Source of the DNA: Nocardioides sp. TRM66260-LWL
GTDB lineage: Bacteria > Actinomycetota > Actinomycetes > Propionibacteriales > Nocardioidaceae
DNA: 64,000 bases
Assembly: GCF_020075545.1 (NCBI RefSeq)
Contig: NZ_JAIQZK010000003.1
Span: 248,001 to 312,000, forward strand
Direction of reading: 5' to 3'
Shown here: positions 1 to 8,587 of the stretch, in pieces
Position numbering within the stretch: position 1 is the first letter of the stretch
How the letters are laid out: every line of letters starts with the position of its first letter
Notes under the pieces: generated by a model
Seen by the model: only the letters and a program-made list of their open reading frames with translations
Databases searched by the model: none
What the model was told of the DNA's origin: nothing
Program-made: the position numbers and the translations under genes

Positions 1-260
1 GCGGAGCCGCCCTGGGTGACGGTGGCGGTAAAGGTCTGGGTGGTGCCGGTGCGGTAGGCCGAGACGGGTCGGGTCGCGTCCGGCAGGAACGCGGTGACCT
101 GGACCTGGCCGGAGGCGGCGAAGGCGGGGGCGGAGGCCAGCACGGTGATCGCGGGAGCGGCCCAGATCGCGCCGGTGCCGGCGACGATCGCCCGGCGGGA
201 CGGCCCGGGGCTGGTGGCGTCGGCCGGGTCGGTGAGGGATGCCAGGGCGTCGTCGGTCAC
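1..260 (-). CDS. Tat-exported RCC1-type propeller protein, N-terminal part only (runs off window)
   Basis: Only the first 86 residues lie in the window; the 3' part continues beyond base 1. A GTG start is chosen because it opens the same reading (VTDDALA) as the intact paralogue whose start is at 3329. Residues 21-23 are SRR, followed by the hydrophobic stretch and AAPAFAA cleavage region of a twin-arginine signal peptide. The rest begins the Ig-like domain (QVQVTAFLPDATRP) that precedes RCC1 blades in the neighbours. The first 230 bases are almost identical to the matching part of the next gene, so this is a recent tandem copy. Function is unknown; export is inferred from the signal. Confidence 0.8.
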   Translation of the reverse strand, partial: MTDDALASLTDPADATSPGPSRRAIVAGTGAIWAAPAITVLASAPAFAASGQVQVTAFLPDATRPVSAYRTGTTQTFTATVTQGGS

Positions 261-437
261 GGTAGGTGCTCGCTTCAGGAGGGCGCGCCGAGATCGCGGA
301 GGTAAGGGGAGGGTCACGCCAGGGTCCTCAGCTGGGGGGACCTCAAGGGTAGGCGCCCGGCGCGCCACCGAGGTGGTCCGCGATGACGCGGAGGCGCAGG
401 GTCTAGACCACCCGGCCCAGGTGCTCGACCAGCGATG

Positions 438-3329
438 TCATGCCGGCAGCGGGCGGACCAGGACCGCCGTGGTGCGTTGCAGGCTCGTGCCGTCACCGAG
501 CTGGCCGTCCATGTTGATGCCCCAGGCATGCATCGTGCCGTCGGAGGCCAGCGCCAGGCTGTGGGCGTTGGCGGCGGAGATCGCGACCACGGCCCGGCCG
601 TCCAGGGAGGTTCCTGGGGTGGTCACGGAGATCGCGGTGGTGCGCCGCGTGGTGGTGTTGTCGCCGAGGCGCCCGTTGCCGTTGTCTCCCCACGCGTGGA
701 CGGTGCCGTCGGAGGTCAGCGCGAGGCTGTGCGTGGCGCCGGCGGCGATGCCGGTTACGGCCTTGCCGTCCAGGGAGGTGCCGTCGGTGGTGACGGGGAC
801 GGGGGTGGCGCGCTGCGTGGTGGTGTTGTCGCCGAGGCGCCCGTTGCCGTTGTCGCCCCACGCGTGGACGGTGCCGTCGGAGGCCAGGACGAGATTGTGG
901 GCGGTGCCGGCGGCGATGGCAGTGACGGTCTTGCTCTCCAAGGCCGTTCCGCTGACGTTCACGAGCGTGGGCGTGCTGCGGTTCGTCGTGGTGCCGTCGC
1001 CGAGCCGGCCCGCGCCGTTGCTCCCCCAGGCGTGGAGGCTGCCATCGGTGGCCAGGGCGAGGCTGTGGATGTTGCCGGCGGCGATGGCGGTGACGGTCTT
1101 GCCGTCCAGGGAGGCGCCTGCGGTGGCGACCCGGACGGCGGTGGTGCGGTCGGAGGTGCTGCCGTCGCCGAGCTGCCCGAGGAAGTTGTAGCCCCACGCG
1201 TGGAGGGTGCCGTCGGAGGCCAGCGCCAGACTGTGCAGCGCTCCGGCGGCGATCGCCACGATCGTCTTCCCGGCCAGGGACGTGCCTGTGGTGGCGACGG
1301 CGATCGCGGTCAGCCGATCGGTGGTGGTGCCGTCACCGAGCTGACCGAAGTTGTTCCCACCCCAGGCGTGCACGGTGCCGTCGGAGTCGAGGGCCAGGCT
1401 GTGGCTCGACCCCGTCGCGAGGGCGATGACGGTCTTGCCGGCCAGGGAGGAGCCGGTCGTCAGGACGGCGACGGCGGTGGCCCGATTGGTGAGGGTGCCA
1501 TCGCCCAGCCGGCCGGCGGCGTTCGCGCCCCAGGCGTGGGCGGCGCCGTCGGAGGCAAGGGCGAGGCCGTGGGCGAAGCCGGCCGCTATGGCGGTGATCC
1601 GCTTGCCGGCCAGGGAGGTGCCGGCGACGAGGACAGCCACGGCGGAGCTTCGCTGGGTGGTGGTGCCGTCACCGAGCTGGCTGGCGCTGTTGCTGCCCCA
1701 TGCGTGCACGGTTCCGTCGGACGCCAGCGCCAGGCTGTGGGCGTAGCCGCCGGCGATGGAGACGATGTTCTTGCCGGCGAGCGAGGTGCCCGTGATGGCG
1801 ACGGCGACCGCTGCGGCGCGGATGTTGGTGGTGCCGTCGCCGAGCTGGCCGCCGCCGTTGGCGCCCCAGGCGTGGAGGGTGCCGTCGGTGGCCAGGGCGA
1901 GGCTGTGGGTGAAGCCGGCGGCGATGGTGGTGATGGTCTTGGTGGCCAGGGAAGTGCCGGTGACGGTGGTGGCGACGGCGGTGCTCGTCTGCGCGGCGGT
2001 GTTGACGCCGAGCTGCCCGTTGCTGTTGTTGCCCCAGCCGTGGACGGTGCCGTCGGAGGCCAGGGCCAGGGTGTGGGTGTCGCCGGCCGCGATGGCGGTG
2101 ATGGTCTTGGTGGCCAGGGAGCTTCCGGCCACGGTCACCGCACCCGCAGAGGTGCGTTGCGTGTTGGTGCCGGTCCCGAGCTGTCCGCGGCTGTTGTCGC
2201 CCCAGGCGTGGGCCGTGCCGTCGGCGGCCAAGGCGAGGCTGTGGCTGGTGCCGGCGGTGATGGCGGTGATGGTCTTGCCGGCGAGGGAGGTACCGGCGAC
2301 GGTCACCGCGACGGCGGTGGTGCGCTGGGTCGTGGTGCCGTCACCGAGCTGGCCGTAGGTGTTGAGGCCCCAGGCGTGGAGGGTGCCGTCGGAGGCGAGA
2401 GCCAGGCTGTGGTTGACGCCAGTGGCGATGGCGGCGACGGTCTTGCCAGCGAGAGAGGTGCCGTTGGTGGTGACCTGGACGGGGACGGAGCGGTCGGTGG
2501 TGGTGCCGTCCCCCAGTTGCCCGCCGGAGTTGTTGCCCCAGGCGTGGAGGGTGCCGTCGGAGGCCAACGCCAGGCAGTGGCTGCTCCCGTTGCTCGCGGC
2601 GATCGCAGTGATGGTCCTCCCTGCCAGGGAGCTCGTGGTGGCGATGGTGGTCGGTGTTCTCGAGGACGCCGTGGTGCCGCGTCCGAGCCGTCCGTTGTTG
2701 CCCAGGCCGAAGGCGTAGCCGACGCCGTTGCGACCGATCAGGGTGTGGGACGCCTCGCTGGAGGTGGTGAGGGCGTAGGCGCCGTGGGGGTCGGGGGTGC
2801 CGGGTCGGGCGGGGCGGTAGGTGAGGTTCCAGGTGGCGAGGGTGGCGGAGCCGGTGCTGGTGGTGGCGGTGAGGCGCAGCGTGGTGGGGACGGTGGGGAC
2901 GACGCCGGGGAGGTAGCGGACGGCGACGGTGGCCTTGCCGTCGGCGTCGGTGGTGGTGGTCGCCGTCGTTGCTGTGGTGGTGGGGTGCAGGGAGAGCCAG
3001 TCGGTGGCGCTCGTGGTGTCGCCGGGAAGGCGGTCGAGGGTGAAGACGACGGAGGTGCCGGCTGCGACGGGGGAGCCGCCCTGGGTGAGGGTGGCGGTGA
3101 AGGTCTGGGTGGTGCCGGTGCGGTAGGCCGAGACGGGTCGGGTCGCGTCCGGCAGGAACGCGGTGACCTGGACCTGGCCGGAGGCGGCGAAGGCGGGGGC
3201 GGAGGCCAGCACGGTGATCGCGGGAGCGGCCCAGATCGCGCCGGTGCCGGCGACGATCGCCCGGCGGGACGGGCCGGGGCTGGTGTCGTCGGCCGTGTCG
3301 GTGTGGGGTGCCAGGGCGTCGTCGGTCAC
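438..3329 (-). CDS. Tat-exported protein with Ig-like domain and 14 RCC1 blades
   Basis: 963 residues. The order is a Tat signal (SRR at 21-23, then AAPAFAASG), an Ig-like domain at about 50-170, then fourteen RCC1 blades, counted by the recurring HAWG.N..GQLGDGTT motif. The first blade is divergent (GYAFG). Fourteen equals two seven-bladed propellers. RCC1 propellers are protein-interaction scaffolds, and bacterial secreted members are mostly uncharacterised. No sorting motif or C-terminal membrane segment follows the last blade (ends VRPLPA). The open frame extends upstream, but the GTG at 3329 matches the paralogue start at 260 and gives a normal Tat leader. The blades form a long DNA tandem repeat of about 165 bp per unit. 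Confidence 0.85.
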   Translation of the reverse strand: MTDDALAPHTDTADDTSPGPSRRAIVAGTGAIWAAPAITVLASAPAFAASGQVQVTAFLPDATRPVSAYRTGTTQTFTATLTQGGSPVAAGTSVVFTLDRLPGDTTSATDWLSLHPTTTATTATTTTDADGKATVAVRYLPGVVPTVPTTLRLTATTSTGSATLATWNLTYRPARPGTPDPHGAYALTTSSEASHTLIGRNGVGYAFGLGNNGRLGRGTTASSRTPTTIATTSSLAGRTITAIAASNGSSHCLALASDGTLHAWGNNSGGQLGDGTTTDRSVPVQVTTNGTSLAGKTVAAIATGVNHSLALASDGTLHAWGLNTYGQLGDGTTTQRTTAVAVTVAGTSLAGKTITAITAGTSHSLALAADGTAHAWGDNSRGQLGTGTNTQRTSAGAVTVAGSSLATKTITAIAAGDTHTLALASDGTVHGWGNNSNGQLGVNTAAQTSTAVATTVTGTSLATKTITTIAAGFTHSLALATDGTLHAWGANGGGQLGDGTTNIRAAAVAVAITGTSLAGKNIVSIAGGYAHSLALASDGTVHAWGSNSASQLGDGTTTQRSSAVAVLVAGTSLAGKRITAIAAGFAHGLALASDGAAHAWGANAAGRLGDGTLTNRATAVAVLTTGSSLAGKTVIALATGSSHSLALDSDGTVHAWGGNNFGQLGDGTTTDRLTAIAVATTGTSLAGKTIVAIAAGALHSLALASDGTLHAWGYNFLGQLGDGSTSDRTTAVRVATAGASLDGKTVTAIAAGNIHSLALATDGSLHAWGSNGAGRLGDGTTTNRSTPTLVNVSGTALESKTVTAIAAGTAHNLVLASDGTVHAWGDNGNGRLGDNTTTQRATPVPVTTDGTSLDGKAVTGIAAGATHSLALTSDGTVHAWGDNGNGRLGDNTTTRRTTAISVTTPGTSLDGRAVVAISAANAHSLALASDGTMHAWGINMDGQLGDGTSLQRTTAVLVRPLPA

Positions 3330-3476
3330 GGCAGGTGCTCGCTTCAGGAGGGCGCGCCGAGATCGCGAAGGGGGAGGGGACGGCGACGGCCGGCCGGACT
3401 CGATCGTAGAGGGCGCGGATCCGTTATGGACCCGGTTCGAGCGGCCCGGACACAGCCGTGGGACCGAGCCCCGGGC

Positions 3477-3519
3477 GGTGGTCGAGCCTGAGTTCATCGG
3501 TCGACCCCGTCGAGACCTC
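3477..3519. repeat. Copy of the dispersed GGTCGAGCCTGTCGAGACC repeat, interrupted
   Basis: The left half (GGTGGTCGAGCCTG) and right half (CGTCGAGACC) of the dispersed palindromic repeat are present but separated by about 16 unrelated bases. The right half ends directly before the stop codon of the propeller gene to its right. Confidence 0.6.
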
Positions 3520-3520
3520 G

Positions 3521-6394
3521 TCAGCTCTGCAGACGGTTCACGAGGACCGGGGCTGTCCTACGGGTCGGGGTGCCGTCACCGAGTTGGCCGTCCGAGTTGA
3601 GGCCCCAGGCATGCAGGCTGGCATCGGACGCCAATGCGAGGTTGTGGGAGCTGCCGGCGGCGATGGCGATGATGGTCTTGCCGGCAAGGGACGTGCCTGT
3701 GGTGACCTGCGCCGCGGTGCCGTGGGCAACCCGGGTGCTGTCCCCGAGTTGGCCGCTGGTGTTGAAGCCCCAGGCGTGCACCGTGCCGTCGGACGCGAGC
3801 GCGAGGCTGTGGGAGTTGCCGGCGGCGATGGCGGTGATGGTCTTGCCGGCCAGGGACGTGCCGGCGGTGCGCACGGTGACGGCGGCGCTCCAGTTGGTGG
3901 TGGTGCCGTCGCCGAGACGACCGCTGCCGTTGTTGCCCCACGCGTGGAGGGTTCCGTCGGACGCGAGCGCTAGCGTGTGCAGGCTGCCCGCGGCGATGGC
4001 GGTGATGGTCTTGCCGGCGAGGGAGGCGCCGGCGGTGGTGACGGCGACGGCGGTGGCCCGGTTGGTGGTGGTGCCGTCTCCGAGCTGACCGGCGCTGTTC
4101 GAGCCCCAGGCGTGGATTGTGCCGTCGGTGGCGAGCGCGAGGCTGTGGCTGGTGCCGGCGGCGATGGCGGTGATGGTCTTGCCGGCCAGGGAGGTGCCGG
4201 TGGTGGTGACGGCGACGGCGGTGGCCCGGTTGGTGGTGGTGCCGTCTCCGAGCTGCCCGAGGCTGTTGTCGCCCCAGGCGTGGAGGGTGCCGTCGGTGGC
4301 GAGCGCGAGGCTGTGGCTGGTGCCGGCGGCGATGGCGGTGATGGTCTTGCCGTCCAGGGAGGTGCCGGCGGTGGTGACGGCGATTGCGATGTTGCGTTGG
4401 ATGGTGGTGCCGTCGCCGAGTTGGCCGGCGCCATTGCCGCCCCAGGCGTGGACGGTGCCGTCGGAGGTCAAGCTCAGGCTGTGCGTGCTTCCCGTGGCGA
4501 TGGCGGTGATGGTCTTGCCGGCCACGGAGGCGCCGGCGGTCGCGACCGCGACGGCGGCAGTGCGTTGGATGGTGGTGCCATCGCCGAGCTGGCCGGCGCC
4601 ATTGCCGCCCCAGGCGTGGACGGTGCCGTCGGAGGCCAGAGCGAGGCTGTGGCGCGTGTTCGCGGAGATGGCGGTGATGGTCTTGCCGGCCATCGAGGTG
4701 CCGGCGGTGGTGACGGCGACCGCCGCGGTGCGTTGGATGGTGGTGCCGTCGCCCAGCTGACCGCTGTCGTTGGTGCCCCAGGCGTGGATGGTGCCATCGG
4801 TGGCCAGGGCCAGATTGTGGGAACCGGCGGCAGCGATGGCGGTGATGGTCTTGCCGGCGAGGGACGTGCCGGCAGTGGCGACGCCGACGGCGGCGCTACG
4901 GTTGGTGGTGGTGGTATCGCCGAGCTGCCCGTTGCCGTTGCGGCCCCACGCATGGAGGGTGTTGTCGGACGCCCGCACCAGGCTGTGGTCACTGCCTGCG
5001 GAGATGGCAGCGATGGTCTTGCCGGCCAGCGAGGTGCCGGCGATCTTCACGGCGACGGCGGTGCTGCGGTCGGTGGTGGTGGTGTCGCCGAGCTGCCCAT
5101 AGAGGTTGTAACCCCAGGTGTGGAGGGTGCCGTCGGAGGCGAGGGCGACGCTGTGGCGGTCACCGGCGGCGATGGCCGTGACGGTCTTGCCGGCCAGGGA
5201 GGTGCCGGCGATCTTCACGGCGACGGCGGTGGCCCGGTCGGTGGTGGTGCCGTCTCCGAGCTGACCGGCGTTGTTCTTGCCCCAGGCGTGGAGCGTGCCG
5301 TCGGTGGCGAGCGCGAGGCTGTGATCACTGAAGGCAGCGATGGCGATGATGGTCTTGCCGGCCAAGGACGAGCCTGTGGTGGTGACGGCGACCGCGGTGG
5401 CCCGAGGGTTGGTCGTGCCGTCGCCGAGCTGTCCGGTGACGTTGCCGCCCCAGGCGTGGAGGGTGCCGTCGGAGGCGAGCGCGAGGCTGTGGCTGGTGCC
5501 GGTGGCGATGGCGGTGATGGTCTTGCTGGCCAGGGAGGTGCCGTCGATGGTGACCGGCACGGCAATGCTCCGCGAGATGAAGTTCCCGTTCCCGAGCTGG
5601 CCGGAGTTGGAGCCCCAGGCGTGGAGGGTGCCGTCGGAGGCCAGGGCGAGGCTGTGACTGCTGCCGGCGGCGATGGTGGCGATGGTCTTGCCGCTCAGGG
5701 AGTTGCTGGTGGCGATCGTGCCCGGCGAGCCGGAGGCAGCAATGCCCTGGCCGAGTTGCCCGCTGAAGCCCTGTCCGAAGGCGTAGCCGATGCCGTTGCG
5801 GCCGATCAGGTTGTGGGAGGCCTCGCTCGAGGTGGCGATGGCGAACGCGCCATGGGGGTCGGGGGTGCCGGGTCGTGCGGGGCGGTAGGTGAGGTCCCAG
5901 GTGGCGAGGGTGGCCGAGCCGGTGCTGGTGGTGGCGGTCAGGCGCAGGGTGGTGGGGAGGGGCGGGACGACGCCGGGGAGGTAGCGGACGGCGATGGTGG
6001 CCTGTCCGCTGGAGTCGGTGGTGGTGGTCGCGATGGCGGCGGCGTTGGTCGGGTGCAGGGAGAGCCAGTCGGTGGTGGCGGTGGTGTTGCCCGGAAGGCG
6101 CTCGAGGCTGAACACCACGGCGGTGCCGGCCGCCACTGGCGAGCCGCCCTGGGTGACGGTGGCGGTGAAGGTCTGGGTGGTGCCGCGCTGGTAGGCCGAG
6201 ACGGGTCGGGTGGCGTCGGGCAGGAACGCGGTGACCTGCACCTGGCCGGAGGCGGCGAAGGCGGGGGCGGAGGCCAGCACGGTGATCGTGGGTGCCGCCC
6301 ACACTGCGGCTGCGCCGGTGACGACGCTGCGTCGGGACGGGCCGGTCCCCATGACGGCTGCGGCGTCGGGGGAGGGGCTGGTGGGCTGGGGCAT
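3521..6394 (-). CDS. Tat-exported protein with Ig-like domain and 14 RCC1 blades
   Basis: 957 residues, paralogous to the genes on either side. MPQPTSPSPD is chosen as the start because the next paralogue begins identically and both have GGAGCATCGTC as ribosome-binding region. A Tat signal (SRR at 20-22, AAPAFAASG) is followed by the Ig-like domain and fourteen WG-type RCC1 blades (YAFG once, then thirteen HAWG/HTWG units), consistent with two seven-bladed propellers. Adjacent blades are near-identical, including two that share HAWGGNGAGQLGDGTTIQR, which points to recent unit duplication. There is no membrane anchor or sortase signal. It is probably released or held at the cell surface by other means; the ligand is unknown. 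Confidence 0.85.
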   Translation of the reverse strand: MPQPTSPSPDAAAVMGTGPSRRSVVTGAAAVWAAPTITVLASAPAFAASGQVQVTAFLPDATRPVSAYQRGTTQTFTATVTQGGSPVAAGTAVVFSLERLPGNTTATTDWLSLHPTNAAAIATTTTDSSGQATIAVRYLPGVVPPLPTTLRLTATTSTGSATLATWDLTYRPARPGTPDPHGAFAIATSSEASHNLIGRNGIGYAFGQGFSGQLGQGIAASGSPGTIATSNSLSGKTIATIAAGSSHSLALASDGTLHAWGSNSGQLGNGNFISRSIAVPVTIDGTSLASKTITAIATGTSHSLALASDGTLHAWGGNVTGQLGDGTTNPRATAVAVTTTGSSLAGKTIIAIAAFSDHSLALATDGTLHAWGKNNAGQLGDGTTTDRATAVAVKIAGTSLAGKTVTAIAAGDRHSVALASDGTLHTWGYNLYGQLGDTTTTDRSTAVAVKIAGTSLAGKTIAAISAGSDHSLVRASDNTLHAWGRNGNGQLGDTTTTNRSAAVGVATAGTSLAGKTITAIAAAGSHNLALATDGTIHAWGTNDSGQLGDGTTIQRTAAVAVTTAGTSMAGKTITAISANTRHSLALASDGTVHAWGGNGAGQLGDGTTIQRTAAVAVATAGASVAGKTITAIATGSTHSLSLTSDGTVHAWGGNGAGQLGDGTTIQRNIAIAVTTAGTSLDGKTITAIAAGTSHSLALATDGTLHAWGDNSLGQLGDGTTTNRATAVAVTTTGTSLAGKTITAIAAGTSHSLALATDGTIHAWGSNSAGQLGDGTTTNRATAVAVTTAGASLAGKTITAIAAGSLHTLALASDGTLHAWGNNGSGRLGDGTTTNWSAAVTVRTAGTSLAGKTITAIAAGNSHSLALASDGTVHAWGFNTSGQLGDSTRVAHGTAAQVTTGTSLAGKTIIAIAAGSSHNLALASDASLHAWGLNSDGQLGDGTPTRRTAPVLVNRLQS

Positions 6395-6605
6395 GACGAT
6401 GCTCCGTCGGGGTCGGTGCGCGCGTGGGGGGACGCGGGCGGTGGGGAGGCCTAGGGACCCGAACCTAGCGGACGGTCGGTGCCGCATCCCGCGAATGCGC
6501 GATCGCCGTCCTTGGATGCCCACCATCGTTCGACACGACAGTCCTCCGTCTCGTTCCTCGATCCGGGCCGTGACGGTCTCGCTCGCGCCAGGACGGTGGC
6601 TTCAA

Positions 6606-6675
6606 CATGCTCGACCACCACTACCACCGCCATCGGTGTTCGTGGCGCAGTCGGGTGGTCGAGCCTGTCGAGACC
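6606..6675. repeat. Inverted pair of dispersed repeat units
   Basis: An inverted half unit (CATGCTCGACCACC, from 6606) and a full unit (GGTCGAGCCTGTCGAGACC, within 6654-6675) face each other, the arrangement seen in REPIN-type elements. The right unit ends one base before the stop codon of the neighbouring minus-strand gene. Confidence 0.6.
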
Positions 6676-6676
6676 G

Positions 6677-8356
6677 TCAGGCGGGCAGCGGCTTGACCTG
6701 GACGGCGGTGGTGACGCCGGTGGTGCCGCCGTTGCCGAGCTGTCCGCTGGCGTTGTCGCCCCAGGCATGGAGGGTGCCGTCGGAGGTCAGGGCGACGCTG
6801 TGCAAGTTGCCGGCGGCGATGGCGACGACGGTCTTGGTGGCCAGCGTGCCTTTGGTCAGGGCGACAGCGGCGGTGCTGCTGGTGTTGCTGCCGATGCCGA
6901 GCTGGCCGGAGCCGTTGGCGCCCCAGGCGTAGACGGTGCCGTCGGAGGCGAGCGCGAGGCTGTGCTCCTTGCCGGCGGCGATGGAGGCGATGGTCTTGCC
7001 GGTCAGGCCGGTGACGGCGATCGCGACATTGCTGTTCTGGTTGGTGCCGTTGCCGAGCTGGCCGCTGGCGTTGGCGCCCCAGGCGTAGACGGTGCCGTCG
7101 GAGGCGAGGGCGAGACTGTGCAGGCGGCCGGCGGCGATGGCGGTGATGGTCGTGCCGGCCAGGCCCAGGACGGCGATCGCGGTGGCGCTGCCCTTGGTGC
7201 CGTTGCCGAGCTGGCCGAAAGTGTTGGCGCCCCAGGCGTAGACGGTGCCGTCGGAGGCGAGGGCGAGGCTGTGGGTTTCGCCGGCGGCGATGGCGGTGAT
7301 GGTCTTGCCGACTGGCACGGTGACTTGCACCGGGAGAATGCGGGCGGCACCTGTGCCGTCGCCGAGCCGGCCGTTTCCGTTGTCGCCCCAGGCGTAGAGG
7401 GTGCCGTCGGAGGCGAGGGCGAGGTTGTGGGAGTCGCCGGCGGCGATGGCGGTGATGGCTTTGTTGGCCAGCGGTGTACCAGCGACAGTGACCGCGATCG
7501 CAGTTCTCTCGAAGAGGGAGGCGTTGGGGTTCCCGAGTTGGCCGGAGGCGTTGAAGCCCCAGGCGTGGAGGGTGCCGTCGGAGGCCAGGGCGAGGCTGTG
7601 GCGGCCGCCGGCGGCGATGGCGGTGATGGTCTTGCCGTTCAGCGTGCTGGTGGTGGAGATCGCGGTGGGGCTGGGTTGGCTGCTCGCGGTCGAGCCGATC
7701 CCGAGCTGACCTAGGTTGTTGGAGCCGAAGGCGTAGCCGGTTCCATTGCGCAGCACCAGGGTGTGGTCCGCCGTGCTGGAGCTGGCGACGGAGAACGCGC
7801 CGTGGGGGTCGGGGGTGCCGGGTCGGCCGGGGCGGTAGTTGAGGTCCCAGGTGGCGAGGGTGGCGGAGCCGGTGCTCGTCGTCGCGGTCAGTCGCAGGGT
7901 GGTGGGGATGGTCGGGACGACGCCGGGGAGGTAGCGGACGGTGATGGTGGCCTGCCCGCTGGCGTCGGTGGTGGTGGTCGTGGTGGTCGCGGCGTTGGTG
8001 GGGTGCAGGGAGAGCCAGTCGGTGGTGGCGGTGGTGTTGCCCGGAAGGCGCTCGAGGCTGAACACCACGGCGGTGCCGGCCGCCACTGGCGAGCCGCCCT
8101 GGGTGACGGTGGCGGTGAAGGTCTGGGTGGTGCCGCGCTGGTAGGCCGAGACGGGTCGGGTGGCGTCGGGCAGGAACGCGGTGACCTGGACCTGGCCGGA
8201 GGCGGCGAAGGCGGGCGCGGAGGCCAGCACGGTGATCGCGGGGGCCGCCCACACGGCGGCCGCGGCGCCGCCGACGACGCTGCGTCGGGATGGACCGGCG
8301 GTGCCCGCTGCTGTGGTGGCTTTGGCGTCAGGGGAGGGACTGGTGGGCTGGGGCAT
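6677..8356 (-). CDS. Tat-exported protein with Ig-like domain and 7 RCC1 blades
   Basis: 559 residues. Tat signal (SRR at 23-25), Ig-like domain, then exactly seven RCC1 blades (GYAFGSN, then six HAWG/YAWG units), so one complete propeller against two in the two paralogues to the left. It starts MPQPTSPSPD like its left neighbour, with the same GGAGCATCGTC ribosome-binding region. The signal and Ig-like coding part (about 8040-8265) is nearly identical to 6090-6300 of that neighbour, which indicates recent duplication or gene conversion. The blades themselves are more diverged. Ends VKPLPA. The role is unknown; an exported scaffold or adhesin is plausible. Confidence 0.85.
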   Translation of the reverse strand: MPQPTSPSPDAKATTAAGTAGPSRRSVVGGAAAAVWAAPAITVLASAPAFAASGQVQVTAFLPDATRPVSAYQRGTTQTFTATVTQGGSPVAAGTAVVFSLERLPGNTTATTDWLSLHPTNAATTTTTTTDASGQATITVRYLPGVVPTIPTTLRLTATTSTGSATLATWDLNYRPGRPGTPDPHGAFSVASSSTADHTLVLRNGTGYAFGSNNLGQLGIGSTASSQPSPTAISTTSTLNGKTITAIAAGGRHSLALASDGTLHAWGFNASGQLGNPNASLFERTAIAVTVAGTPLANKAITAIAAGDSHNLALASDGTLYAWGDNGNGRLGDGTGAARILPVQVTVPVGKTITAIAAGETHSLALASDGTVYAWGANTFGQLGNGTKGSATAIAVLGLAGTTITAIAAGRLHSLALASDGTVYAWGANASGQLGNGTNQNSNVAIAVTGLTGKTIASIAAGKEHSLALASDGTVYAWGANGSGQLGIGSNTSSTAAVALTKGTLATKTVVAIAAGNLHSVALTSDGTLHAWGDNASGQLGNGGTTGVTTAVQVKPLPA

Positions 8357-8372
8357 GACGATGCTCCGTCGG

Positions 8373-8475
8373 GTCGATGCACGCGTGGGGGAACGCGGGC
8401 GCTGGGGAGGCCTAGGGACCCGAACCTAGCGGACGGTCGGCGCCGCGTCCCGCGAACGCGCGATCGCCGCCCAGT
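8373..8475 (-). promoter_or_regulatory. Upstream region shared with the paralogue (copy at about 6417-6513)
   Basis: The block containing CCTAGGGACCCGAACCTAGC, a following GGACGGTCGG and a CGCGATCGCC is almost the same upstream of both MPQPTS propeller genes, although no protein is encoded there. Read on the minus strand it contains TAGGTT, a possible -10. Promoter plus leader is the simplest reading. Confidence 0.45.
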
Positions 8476-8587
8476 GACGCGGCGGACGTCCGCCGATTCG
8501 GCCGTTACCGCATGCCAGCGGCCGGACCCTGCCACACTGAGGTGCAGTCCTCCCCGTCCCGGCCCTTCTCCCCCGGAGGCCGCCCTC

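Noticed and set aside
435..3491. Very long plus-strand frame over the RCC1 gene, Gly/Ala/Val-rich
   Set aside because: It is the antisense shadow of the propeller gene. High G+C and the blade repeats keep several frames open; it has no start site or recognisable motif.
3600..5620. Regular repeats of about 165 bp suggestive of a repeat array such as CRISPR
   Set aside because: They encode in-frame RCC1 blades; there are no unique spacers of constant size and no cas genes.
3977..6454. Second long plus-strand frame opposite a propeller gene
   Set aside because: Same antisense effect; the minus-strand frame has the Tat leader and RCC1 motifs.
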